A stretch of DNA of 64,000 nucleotides from Cycas panzhihuaensis (Eukaryota > Cycadophyta), in assembly GCA_023213395.1 (NCBI GenBank), contig CM041465.1:117559741-117623740 (forward strand), in the 5' to 3' direction. Shown here in pieces: positions 55,451 to 64,000 of the stretch. The notes beneath the pieces were generated by a model that saw only the letters and a list, made by a program, of their open reading frames with translations, had not been told where the DNA came from and searched no databases. Both the position numbers and the translations under genes were made by a program. Within the stretch, counting starts at the first letter, position 1; every line of letters begins with the position of its first letter.

Positions 55451-58264
55451 TGGAATCACATCTACGGGATGGTTACTATGCTTAGTAGGGATTGAGAGGG
55501 TCAATATCTAATGTTGGGGTATGGATGGAAACCTATAAGCAGAAGAGAAACACCACATAGGGAATTCGTATGCCGGAGCATGAGTTTGTGACCCGCGAAT
55601 GGTGCCCAACTTCCTTGGAGTAGCTTTTGCTTCCGAGAAGAGAGATACATGCAGGGGTATCTCGGGTAGTCCCAAAGGGGAAGGTCCTCCCACCCTTAGA
55701 TGGTTAGAAGGGAAGAGGAGTGAAACACTTGCTATGGGGTGGTGTCCCTCTGTCTAGCAAAAAGGGTATATAACAATGTGCAATGCTAATTAAACTAGGC
55801 AGCAAGGACTTCACCTCATAGGGCGTCTGTACACTGGAGCGCAGATTTGGGACAGTAGAGGTGCCTGGTTGCTTTTAGGTAGCCATGCAAAGCAAGGCCT
55901 TCCTACCCCTCGGAGGACTGGAAAGAGGAGAAAGTGCCTGGCACATTGCGTCTTTTCAAGGTAATGAGAAGGCAACAAAATAGAAAAGCAAGCAGACTAA
56001 TGTATAGCAAAAGTAAAAAAGGGGGTACAACGAGGGTAGCTCAAATACAGTGTAAACAATCTAACTATGTTATGCTACATTAGCTAATGTAAGAAATAAT
56101 GTAAAAACAAGTACAATTTCTTTTTCCCCTTTTTAATCTTTTACACATTCGTAACTATACAAGTAGATGTATAAAAGACAACAATGTAAAAGGGATATGC
56201 AGGGAACAAGAAGAATACCTGGATCCAATGCCCAAGTGGAGTGCTGCTCGTCCCTTTAAGTCTTATTCCTTCCTACTCCGTTCACTGTGCATGCGATGCC
56301 GATCGACGATAGTTGCTATAAGCAACGGAAGAGGGGCTAACTTACCTCCCCTTAAACATGCAAAAGCAAAAAAATGGAAAAGAAGTGAAAGCGTGAAATA
56401 ATAAGGGATGCACTACATGTAGAACTAACCTGCAATGGGTTCATTTCACGTGCCGCTCCACTAACACGAGATCCTGTAAACAAGTTAGGAGAATACCTTC
56501 CTCTCAGAAGAGGGGCCACAAAATATACCAAAGATACGTACTAAAATCAAATGGAACTTAAATCTACACTAAGCATTAATAGGTAGCAAAGTAAAATGGC
56601 GACATGCAATAAAGACTCCCACCATCATACACCATAAATACACCTAAAAGGAAAAGAGTATAGCCTCAGAATGGCTAACTCACCCATGAAGGACCTCCAT
56701 GGATTCGGAAAGGAGAGATGGGCTGATAACAAGGCCACAAAGTAACAAACAATGACAAAGGAGGAGCAATGGAAAGGTTTGGGGCTTAGGTAGGGCCCAA
56801 TACCGACGGATGGGGTTTCTGGAAATGGCGTGGCAACAGGTTGCTAGCACTAGTTTTGGTACCAAAACTAGATTCTCCAAACTCCCTTAACCTATTTCCT
56901 AAGAAAGCACTAATGACAAAGGGAAGAAGGATAAGGGATGGAACCCTTAGGGAGAAGGGTAGCAAAGGGGGACGGAACCCCGCCTACCTCCCTCAAATCC
57001 TCTTTATGTTGCCCCTTTGCAATAGCCAACCAAGAAAGGGTTGAGAGGGATGGTTTGAAAAAAAGCAGTGAGGCCTCAAAAGAAAATGGGAATAGCATCA
57101 ACCTAGTACAACAACATAAAAACTAGACAAACTAGAATTTTATTCATCAACACACAAAAGAAACAAGAACAAAATAAATTGCAAGTGGGAATAAAGAATA
57201 TCTTATTGGAGGAGAATGAAATATGAGTTTGCTGTTAGGAAATAGTAGGAATAACTAGCGTATGATGGCTGATAATAGCAGGTTTTTTGCAAGAGTGAAG
57301 TGTGAAATATCCCTGCAAACTAAGAGCCTTGGTAGTTGGCCCTTTGGAGGAGCTTTTTGGTAGAAGTTTCCTTTTTAACCTTGTTCACTTGCGAAGAGGT
57401 ATGAGACCCACTGTTAAGACCTGTAGGGGGCAGTAATGGTCCCTGCAAATCTAGCTTGTAGCAGTCCTTCTCTTCTGTGACAGGTTCCTGTGCATGTAGA
57501 TTATGTCTCTCTATGTGAATTTTTAGTAGAAAAGTTAGAAAAATGGAAAAAAGATCAGATCTCCAAATGAGGAGGGAAAATCCCCTTTATCCCCCTGTTC
57601 ACTGTAGATGAATATTGGGGATGTTAGGGTGACACGAATCGATTGACACCACGTGGCAGTTCCACAAAAAAATAGAAACTGTCACATGGTTCTCTTTTTT
57701 TTTAATTTCAAACAGTTGTATCGCAGTACCGCAGCAAAGACCATGGTACCGCTAAGTTTACAGCAGTATCAGACTGGAAACAAAAAAAGAAGAAAAAAAG
57801 TAGAAACATAAGGTTTTGAAGTAAAAATTAAGACTAAAAATAAGTTGGAGCAGCTGGGGGAATGCCCAGGTAATGGGCAAGTAGCCAAAATAATAAAATG
57901 AGTCCCAACTAAGGATTAAATTAGGCTTAGGAGGGACTGCAACGTGAGCAACATATTGTAACGAGAGTAAACAGGACCGACTGAAACATCCTAGGATACT
58001 GTGGAGACAAAGTGGGTGGCTGTGTGCCATACAGGGTATAGCATTCGCTAAGGAATGCCCCCGTTGTAAGTCGTCATAGGCTGATGGTGTGCCGTAAGCA
58101 CATGCAATATGATCAGGCAGAGAAGCAATGCATGCAAGCAGACATATGTCAAGCAATCTATGCTAAATAATCTTAATTAAGCATGGGTAGGAAAAAGTGA
58201 GAACGTATACCTGAACATACCTGCGTCGATGAGTCTTGAGTCCATTCCCAGTAGCTGGGAAACG
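55451..58264 (-). repeat. 3' LTR of R, with internal duplication
   Basis: Begins on the - strand CGTTTCCCAGCTACTGGG (first base mutated) at 58264 and ends GATTCCA at 55451, aligning with S and O. It is longer at its far end because about 250 bases appear twice: the CATAGGG-to-tail passage at 55557-55800 recurs, diverged, at 55807-56050. The GGTACCGCTAAG motif lies at 57745-57760. Confidence 0.88.
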
Positions 58265-58277
58265 CTGCCCCCTTGGC
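58265..58277 (-). other. Polypurine tract of R
   Basis: On the - strand GCCAAGGGGGCAG stands next to the LTR start, as in O. Confidence 0.85.
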
Positions 58278-58346
58278 AGCAGAGCCTTACTGCTTGGAAG
58301 TATAGCGTGATGGCGAATGTTGACAACCAAAGATATGAGTAGTACA

Positions 58347-58350
<4 letters not shown>

Positions 58351-58394
<44 letters not shown>
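58351..58394. repeat. (TA)22 microsatellite
   Basis: A pure TA run of 44 bases between the polypurine tract and the second RNase H of R. Element O has only a short TA run at the same place (9103-9113). The Tyr-Ile repeats it spells in two - strand frames are not a gene. Confidence 0.97.
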
Positions 58395-58398
<4 letters not shown>

Positions 58399-58824
58399 CA
58401 ATAATGAGCAGCACATAGACCAAGGGCGTAGGCGAGTGTCGTGGCGGAATGCGTGGACAAGGGAGACAGAGACGAGAACAACATAGGGGCTGCCTATGCG
58501 TCGTCTAGGCATCGACCTATAAATGAAATAAGGAAGTAAAAGGGGATGCCCTCATTACCGAAGTATAATATGTAGTAGGAGGGCATCGAGTAAATAAAGC
58601 AAGCACATCGAACTAACAGTAACCAGAGACTCGGGCATGGGCTGGCCAGACAAGCCTCAAGGGCGGTTGTTGAGAAGAGGGAGGCGACGCTTAAGGATGA
58701 GGCAGATGAGGCTGTCAGCCTCAACATTGAGGTCCCTGGGGATGTGCCAAATATCTACTAATGAGAAACGAGCCATAAGAGACCTGGCAGCTGATGTGAG
58801 GGTTCTTAGGTGAGGGCATCGCAC

Positions 58825-59079
58825 CTAGTAAACCTGGGTGAGATGGGACACCACAACCTGAGAATCACAAAGAAACACGATGGACATGTGATGGAAATGG
58901 AGAGCATCGGTAAGGGCTTCAATAATGGCCATGTACTTGGCTTTGTTATTGGTTACCTCGGGAAGGAAGAACCTGAAATGCAAGAAATCGTGTCCGAAGG
59001 GGCTACAAAGAATCCATGCAGCGATAGAAGGTCTGAGGTTGCCGCGACTTCCACCATCGGTAAAAATGAAAAGGGACAT
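58825..59079 (-). pseudogene. Second (archaeal-type) RNase H of R
   Basis: The 84-codon frame reads MSLFIFTDGGSRGNLRPSIA, then TNNKAKYMAIIEALTDAL, then FLCDSQVVVSHLTQVY. The first (TDGG) and third (CDSQ) acidic residues are present; the middle one, Glu of NNxAEY, is Lys as in O, again a G-to-A change. It lies downstream of the place of integrase and next to the 3' LTR, the same place as in O, C1 and C2. A shared Glu-to-Lys in O and R could be parallel decay or common ancestry. Confidence 0.87.
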
Positions 59080-59189
59080 GTCAGGACACTAAGATCTGGT
59101 GGCAAATGAATAGCAATAAAAGTAAAAAAAAGACTTGAATGGCGAGCAAAAAGGTGGCCGAGGAGGGTAGGAGGACCTAGCAATTAGGT

Positions 59190-60290
59190 TACTTGAGAAC
59201 GAGAGCGAGTAATCCGGCCACCGGCTAAGAGTGGGCGGAGAAAAGACGCCCTAGAGCGCCAAAGGTTGCTATGGGAAGTAAAACATGCTCCCGAACGAGG
59301 GAGCATTCCATTTGGAGACCCCAGGAGCAGAAAAGGACTACGGAAATGGGTCCAGGGCAGCGAAATGAGCCAAACGAGTATAAACTTGGGCATGCATGGG
59401 AGTAGCACACAAAACAAGGCAAAAGGGCACTGGAGAAAAGTGCAATAATGGGGCACCATAAATGCCTTTATAAGAGAAGGAAAAAAGGGTGCCCATAGAG
59501 CATAACAGGTGATAGGGCCAGAAGGCAAAGGTGACTAAGAAAATGAGGCGGTCCCAATGGCTATCGCGAGGTCGCAAACGGAGGAAGTGCCCATCGGGGC
59601 CCCCACCTATATAAGAAAAAGGAATAAAAATTGGATTCATTTTCACCTGCTCTCATGCGAAACCAGAGCCATTCCCTTACGATGCAAAGCACTACCCAAC
59701 TTCAGAGGCATGCAAGAGATGATCTGACTATTGGATCTGAGTGCAGCGAGAGCCAGTGAGACCAGAGAGACGAGATGGCGATGGTTAGGCCAGACCCAGT
59801 GAGTGGATCTCACAAAACCCATCCCATTTCGAAGTTCAAAGTTTACTACTTTTTAGTGAATTTAATATATTTTTTATACCCCTTATGGGCAATTGGATGC
59901 CTCTTAGAGTCTGAATTGGACCCAGAAAAAAGTGAGGACTTACGCATTAGGGAGCCTTGGTCCCAGTGGGCCCCACCACAAAAATTTTATGATTTTCTGG
60001 GTAGAAACCCTCCTTTTTAGGGGGGTTGTTGTTCGTACCGTGACCAAGATCGCGGTGCCATGATCTTGGAAGCAGGATCACTACAGGAGACGATCACCGC
60101 GGGACCCACTCTAAACTTAGCGGTACCGCTAAGTTTAGCATGGTATGCAGGCAGAAAACTAGAAAAAAAGAAAAAAATAAAAGAGGGGCCAAACAAATCC
60201 TAAAATTTAGGCAAGAAAGTCAAAAAGAAAGCCAGGAGCATAGATGACTGCTAAGAGGCTGACCTTGACTGATTTTTGATGATTACAGGC
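59190..60290 (+). promoter_or_regulatory. Upstream region of antisense PMD gene in R
   Basis: Non-coding, aligned with 10090-11216 of O. It holds a perfect 28-base palindrome at 60111-60138 centred on CGGTACCG, about 170 bases before the PMD frame, and a GATCGCGGTGCCATGATC phrase at about 60047-60065. The same GGTACCGCTAAGTTT motif recurs in the U3 part of the family's LTRs. Promoter function is inference. Confidence 0.4.
60111..60138. promoter_or_regulatory. Perfect 28-base palindrome
   Basis: The two 14-base arms are exact reverse complements, centre GGTACC. Related half-sites lie in the LTRs at 19900-19920, 57745-57760 and, degenerate, at 11040-11068 and 8400-8440. Confidence 0.9.
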
Positions 60291-61204
60291 AGTTATCATA
60301 GTGGACAACCACGAGAATGCAGGTATGCCCATACTGAGCTACATGGAGATGGCGTCCCGAGAGGATAGGGCAACTTTGAAGAGGTGTGGCCTATACAAGG
60401 CCCTCAAGACACCTCAGTTCACATCAGACTAGAGGTTTTTGGTTGACATCATGTCACACTGGGATAGGAGGAGGTACATATTTCACTTGCCTCAGATATG
60501 TGATGTCACAATTACCCCAGGGGATATCAGGTGGATTCTGGGAGTTCCAGCGACTGGGAGGCTAGTGAGGCTGGGAGCGCTGCCTAGCACCAAGGTAGCA
60601 CACAGAGAGGCAGCCCAGTTTTTTATAGGGACCGATAGGTGGGAGCGGAAGGGAGTTACCCTCTAGACCATACTCATGTCCAGGATTCCTCAGGTGAGGA
60701 AGTTGATCATATTATGCATTCTTTGATTTCCAAAATGTAACTGTGGAGATCCCTAGAGGTTGGGTGGATGCAGCGTGCTGGTGCAAGGCCAGCAAGAGCA
60801 TGGATTGGGCTACCCTGGTCACGACAAACCTCGTCGCATAGCTAGACACCATCCACAGTTTGAGTAGGGGAGGATTATCTTATAGCACGCTGTTGCAGTG
60901 CTGGTTTTTTGACCATTTTGCGGTAGTGGCACCAGCAGGGGGGGCATACCCTATAGCAGAGTGGGCCCCGATGGTCCATAGATGGCAGACGTGGCTCTGA
61001 GGGATAGAGGACCAGGCGTATGTCTATCAGTCAGTAGAAGCAACGTCACTCGACCTCCTCACTCTGACAGACTATTTAGCAGAGCCATACAGGATAGTGA
61101 GGTGGGAGAGCGACGATGAGGCAGGCAGAGTAAGAGCACGCATCGACGACGACGATGATGACAATGATGGCGATAGCGGCGATGACAGTGATGATGGGGG
61201 AGAT

Positions 61205-61345
61205 AGGGCTGGCCTATCATGACCTATACGAGAGGTAGGTCTATCACGACCTGCAGGAGGGGCAGGTCCATCACAGTCAGTAGGAGGAGCAGTAGGACCA
61301 TCCGAGACTGCCAGAGGAGGGGCAGGCCCATCAGGAGCTACTGAG
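61205..61345 (+). repeat. Imperfect GPS-encoding minisatellite
   Basis: About five units of roughly 27-30 bases, each with GGAGGGGCAGGTCCATCA-like text, encode repeated Gly-x-Gly-Pro-Ser. The tail of the O copy (12060-12180) has fewer, more diverged units. Confidence 0.75.
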
Positions 61346-61531
61346 GAGAGCAAGGGGCCAGTGATTAGGGCCCGCAGACTACAGATTGTGAGGAGATCTG
61401 GAGAGGCGAGAGTCAAGCTAGTCACTACTAGGAGTGAGGCTAAGGCAGAGGAGGTACCTAAGGACAAGGTACTGGGCAAAGTGAGAGCCAGGAGATGAGG
61501 ATGTCGCTGAGCAGGAGCCATACCATGGCAG

Positions 61532-61643
61532 GTGAGACCTAACCATTTCCTTAATCATTTGATATTTAGGCAAATGCTTAGTTTTATTTTATCATGGTAT
61601 GCAGTGGGGATATACATTGACATGCGGCATGTTGCATTAGCAG
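61532..61643 (+). other. Intron in the PMD gene of R
   Basis: 112 bases, GTGAGACC at the 5' end and ATTAGCAG at the 3' end, with a T-rich stretch before the acceptor. Corresponds to introns in O and G2. Confidence 0.72.
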
Positions 61644-62275
61644 GTGTAGTAGAGGTCCAGAGACTAGTGGAGGCCATGGTGAGGGAGATGTTCCCTTAGG
61701 TTTACGCAGAGGGGCAATCGCCTATTTAGGCACAAGATACGCCCAGGTCAGCAGGAGCCCATATGTAGGCATTCATCCCACTGGTGAGGGTAAGAGACAT
61801 CTGGGCTGTAGAGTCCTAGGAACACATGACATTCAGGGGGCAGCTACAGCGAGAGCTTGACGCGGCCAGGGGCAAGCGGGATGAGCTGCGTAGACGAGTC
61901 TAGGCCTTAGAGGCTCAAAGCAGAGCAGGTGAAGATGTGGAGAGCAGGGTTTGCATAGCAGTACTCTAGGAGTATCTCTCAGGGTGACACAGGAGGGGCT
62001 CCAAGGAGAGAGGGATCGTATCCAGGCCCGATACGATCAGTTGGTAGTCCAGATGGCCTCGAGGTTGAGCAGGAGCTGAACTTATACCCACACAATAGCT
62101 ACAACCCTGAGATGACCTCGGGATGACGGGAGCGAGGCAGGTAGCTTGCGGAGGCCAAGGAGGAGCCTTGGAGGGATGTGGTCCCTAGGAGAGGGATCAC
62201 ATAGACTAGGGGATGGCACCCCAAGAGGAGGACAGCAGTAGCATATGAGATGTACATTTGATTTTGACGGGAAAG

Positions 62276-63130
62276 CACGGGCCTCCAGGGGGTCATATAT
62301 AGGCTCACATGATTATACCCCCCTACAAGGATCCTGGCTTCCCATATGTATGATGTACCATGATATTTTTTTATGGATACACATATACAGGGTAATTTGA
62401 ACCCTATTTTCACATGAAATGGTGTGTATCATGTGGTAGATATAGCATGTATGTTTGGCTTTGTATGTTGTAAATGTTTTGATGTAAATATGTTTTATTG
62501 TAAGTATTTTGTTATAAGATGCATGTATTTCCTTCCATGTATGGCTATACGTCTAATAGGAGCACACACATCCACCATAAGTAGAGGTGATAGAGAGGTC
62601 TGAGGTTAGAAATAGAGCGACATGTACGTCTATGGAGGAGTATAGCGGAATATGCGAAGGAAGCAACAGGCATGAGAGGGGACTGATGATACTCCACGGC
62701 GTCATCCTAGTCATGGAATGCCCAAATAGGAGGAAAAAGGTTCCCACGAGGATATGGGAACACGGGTTCCATGGGAGGAACCCGAAGAAAAAGTGTGAAT
62801 CCATCTTAAATTGCCATTCTACCCATGGTCAAGAGAAATGGGAACGATCTAAGATGGTAGTTTAGGCTCATTTTAGAGCATAAAGAGATTAAGAGGTGTG
62901 CCTAGACCCCATAGAGATAGGGGTAGTCACACGAGGGGTAGGAGATAGGTGACGAAGAGTAGGCATAGTGTGGCTAGGCCTACCAGTAAACTCGCTATGG
63001 TCGGAACTAGATGAGTGCAACGGACCTGGCACATGACGGATCGTGTGGCAAGGTTGCATCCGAGTAAGAGTGGCTCTAGTCTGAGGTAAGGATCTAGAGC
63101 ATGAAGAAGAAGTGCCTCTACTAGTGGCTC
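62276..63130. other. Spacer of R and deletion joint
   Basis: 62280-62940 aligns with the post-integrase spacer of O, C1 and C2 up to GATAGGGGTAGTCACAC, at which point O continues with the integrase stop. From 62940 to about 63130 I find no match to the integrase; the text passes into the protease-RT linker. The joint of the pol deletion is therefore here. Confidence 0.7.
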
Positions 63131-63440
63131 GTCGACATGGGCACCTACGTGAAACCACTTAGGGAGGCCGAGAAGGTAAAATAAATGGCTGGTTTAGGAC
63201 CAGTGGCTTAGGAGCCAATGTAGGATGAGGAAGAGCGGGAATATCTGATCAAGATATTCCCCTAAGTGCTCATGAAACCAGGGTGACACATCAAGGAGAG
63301 AGCCCATAACCCTCGCTATCTGAATCAGAATCACCCATGATGGTTAAGTAACCGTAACCACCTACGCTAATAGGTGCAAACCTAACTAGGTTTAGCTCAT
63401 GACATGGCATAGTGTTCGACTGATAAAGGTCGGTCTCCTA
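63130..63440 (-). pseudogene. Linker remnant of R
   Basis: The phrase LVRFAPISVGGYGYLTIMG (63400-63330, - strand) matches the PIGVGSYGYL of O, C1 and C2. An acidic DSDSD stretch follows. Reverse transcriptase should come next on the - strand but does not. Confidence 0.75.
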
Positions 63441-63579
63441 AAACAAAGGTCCCACGGAAGGGGTAGCCTCCTCAGGATCGCTATCTTCATCATCGAAGAT
63501 AGTCTGGCAGGCTGGATGGGAGCTGTGAGATGACATAGGCTCACGGGCGATAACTTTAACTCATCCTTCATGGACAAAT

Positions 63580-63912
63580 TTAAGTTGCCCCTATTGCGTG
63601 GAGCAGATTACTCCCATTCGGTCGAGCCATGGTTAGCCCAACAAGAGGTTGTACTCTACATCGACATCGAGTACAACAACTTTGACAGAAATAGCTTTCC
63701 CTCCTAAGGTGAGGGAAAGGGACTGTCCCTAAAGGGGACTTCTCAGTCCCATCATACCCTTGGCATTTCCAAGGGACAAACTCAAGGGCTACTATGCCTA
63801 GCTCCTTGAGCATACGCGTAGGCATAGCATTAATGGAGGAGCCATTATCTACAATGGTCCTCTTTACGATACAGTCAGGAGTGTCAATGGTAATGACAAA
63901 TGGGTAATGCAA
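63580..63912 (-). pseudogene. Aspartic protease of R
   Basis: Reads MHYPFVITIDTPDCIVKRTIVDNGSSINAMPTRMLKELGI (split here for length: ITIDTPDCIVK, IVDNGSSINAM, MLKELGI), then WKCQGYDGTEKSPLG. The catalytic triplet is DNG, as in O. Unlike O there is no LTR insertion before it, so the continuous text shows how the O protease read before S arrived. A frameshift follows TVPF. Confidence 0.85.
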
Positions 63913-64000
63913 AAGCTTCTCCCACTTGCTGGGAGATGGGAGATCTCTGGGATCAAATGAGATGACAGGTGGTCCATGGGAGGTAGCACCTATCGCATGG
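63913..64000 (-). other. Start of gag-protease link of R, cut by window end
   Basis: The last 88 bases continue the element on the - strand toward gag, with text related to the region before the protease in O and C1. Too short to say more. Confidence 0.5.

Larger units (their letters stand above)
60290..62275 (+). pseudogene. PMD gene carried antisense in R, two exons; best preserved copy
   Basis: Exon 1 reads IVDNHENAGMPILSYMEMAS, LKRCGLYKALKTPQF, stop, RFLVDIMSHWDRRRYIFHLP, DVTITPGDIRWILGVPATG and REAAQFFIGTDRWERKG (60295-60660). This is a clear N-terminal half of a plant mobile domain: a W-D helix, the HLP turn, the TITPxD strand and the LGxP motif. The frame then shifts near 60725 and continues to a Gly-Pro-Ser repeat tail (61200-61345). 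An intron (61532-61643) precedes exon 2, which has QLQRELDAARGKRDELRRRV, a predicted coiled coil, and ends near 62270. The gene runs against the element. What the protein did for the element is unknown; host PMD proteins act in transposon silencing. Confidence 0.75.
55451..64000 (-). mobile_element. Tat-type element R, lacking RT-RNase H-integrase, runs off the window
   Basis: On the - strand: protease region (63912-63580), part of the linker (to about 63130), then within about 350 bases the post-integrase spacer (62940). After it come the antisense PMD gene (60290-62270), second RNase H (59079-58825), polypurine tract (58265-58277) and 3' LTR (55451-58264). Reverse transcriptase, gypsy RNase H and integrase (about 3.3 kb in O) are missing. 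The 5' end lies beyond 64000. It inserted into G2 just upstream of the G2 PMD frame. Confidence 0.87.

Noticed and set aside
58163-58512. Membrane-like frames with repeated Tyr-Ile.
   Set aside because: They are translations of the TA microsatellite.
1-64000. CRISPR-like arrays, tRNA or rRNA genes, bacterial operons.
   Set aside because: No regular short repeats with spacers, no cloverleaf or rRNA core text and no prokaryotic gene pattern were seen; repeats here are LTRs.

Overview
The window is plant nuclear DNA made almost entirely of nested LTR retrotransposons. I see no host gene, no RNA gene and nothing prokaryotic. The plant assignment rests on the Ty1/copia and Ty3/gypsy coding domains, on a second RNase H domain of the kind known from the Tat/Retand branch of plant Ty3/gypsy elements, and on a plant mobile domain (PMD) gene carried by these elements. 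Species cannot be told; a large, repeat-rich genome is implied.

Layout. 1-2960 is AT-rich and featureless. A decayed Ty1/copia element runs on + from about 2990 to 6216 (gag, protease, integrase, reverse transcriptase) and stops inside the YVDD active site of reverse transcriptase; the same reading resumes at 51441-51635. Between lies Tat-type element O on the - strand (6217-51441; LTRs 6217-9028 and 48656-51441). A solo LTR (S, 17825-20409) sits in the O protease, and a 25.2-kb compound insertion (C1, 21241-46478, target duplication GGTGT) sits in the O gag. C1 is on + and is itself interrupted in its integrase by element C2 (30697-41450, target duplication AGGTC). The nesting is therefore copia > O > C1 > C2. 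Right of the copia remnant lie a truncated + element G2 (51635-55450) and a - element R (55451 to beyond the window end) that inserted into G2.

O, C1, C2, S, G2 and R are one family. LTRs are about 2.5-2.8 kb, begin TGTTTCC and end near GACTCCA or GCGTCCA. In element orientation the order is LTR, primer-binding site, gag with a CX2HX4HX4C knuckle, protease, linker, reverse transcriptase, RNase H, integrase, spacer, [antisense PMD cassette], second RNase H, polypurine tract, LTR. The bracketed cassette (about 3 kb) is an antisense gene with a plant mobile domain, a GPS-repeat tail, a GT-AG intron and a second exon with a predicted coiled coil. It is present in O, G2 and R and absent from C1 and C2. 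C2 and R each lack reverse transcriptase, RNase H and the integrase core, yet C2 has both LTRs and an intact target duplication, so it looks like a non-autonomous form moved by a relative.

Two kinds of decay are visible. The older copies (copia, O, S, G2, R) carry mostly C-to-T and G-to-A changes and in-frame stops, with long frames otherwise kept. The young block 21241-46478 is GC- and CpG-rich with near-identical copies, but is broken by many 1-6 base indels around CCG, CGG, CTG and CAG, which I think are long-read base-calling errors at methylated sites rather than real mutations. Frames in that block should be read as domain positions, not as intact or dead proteins.
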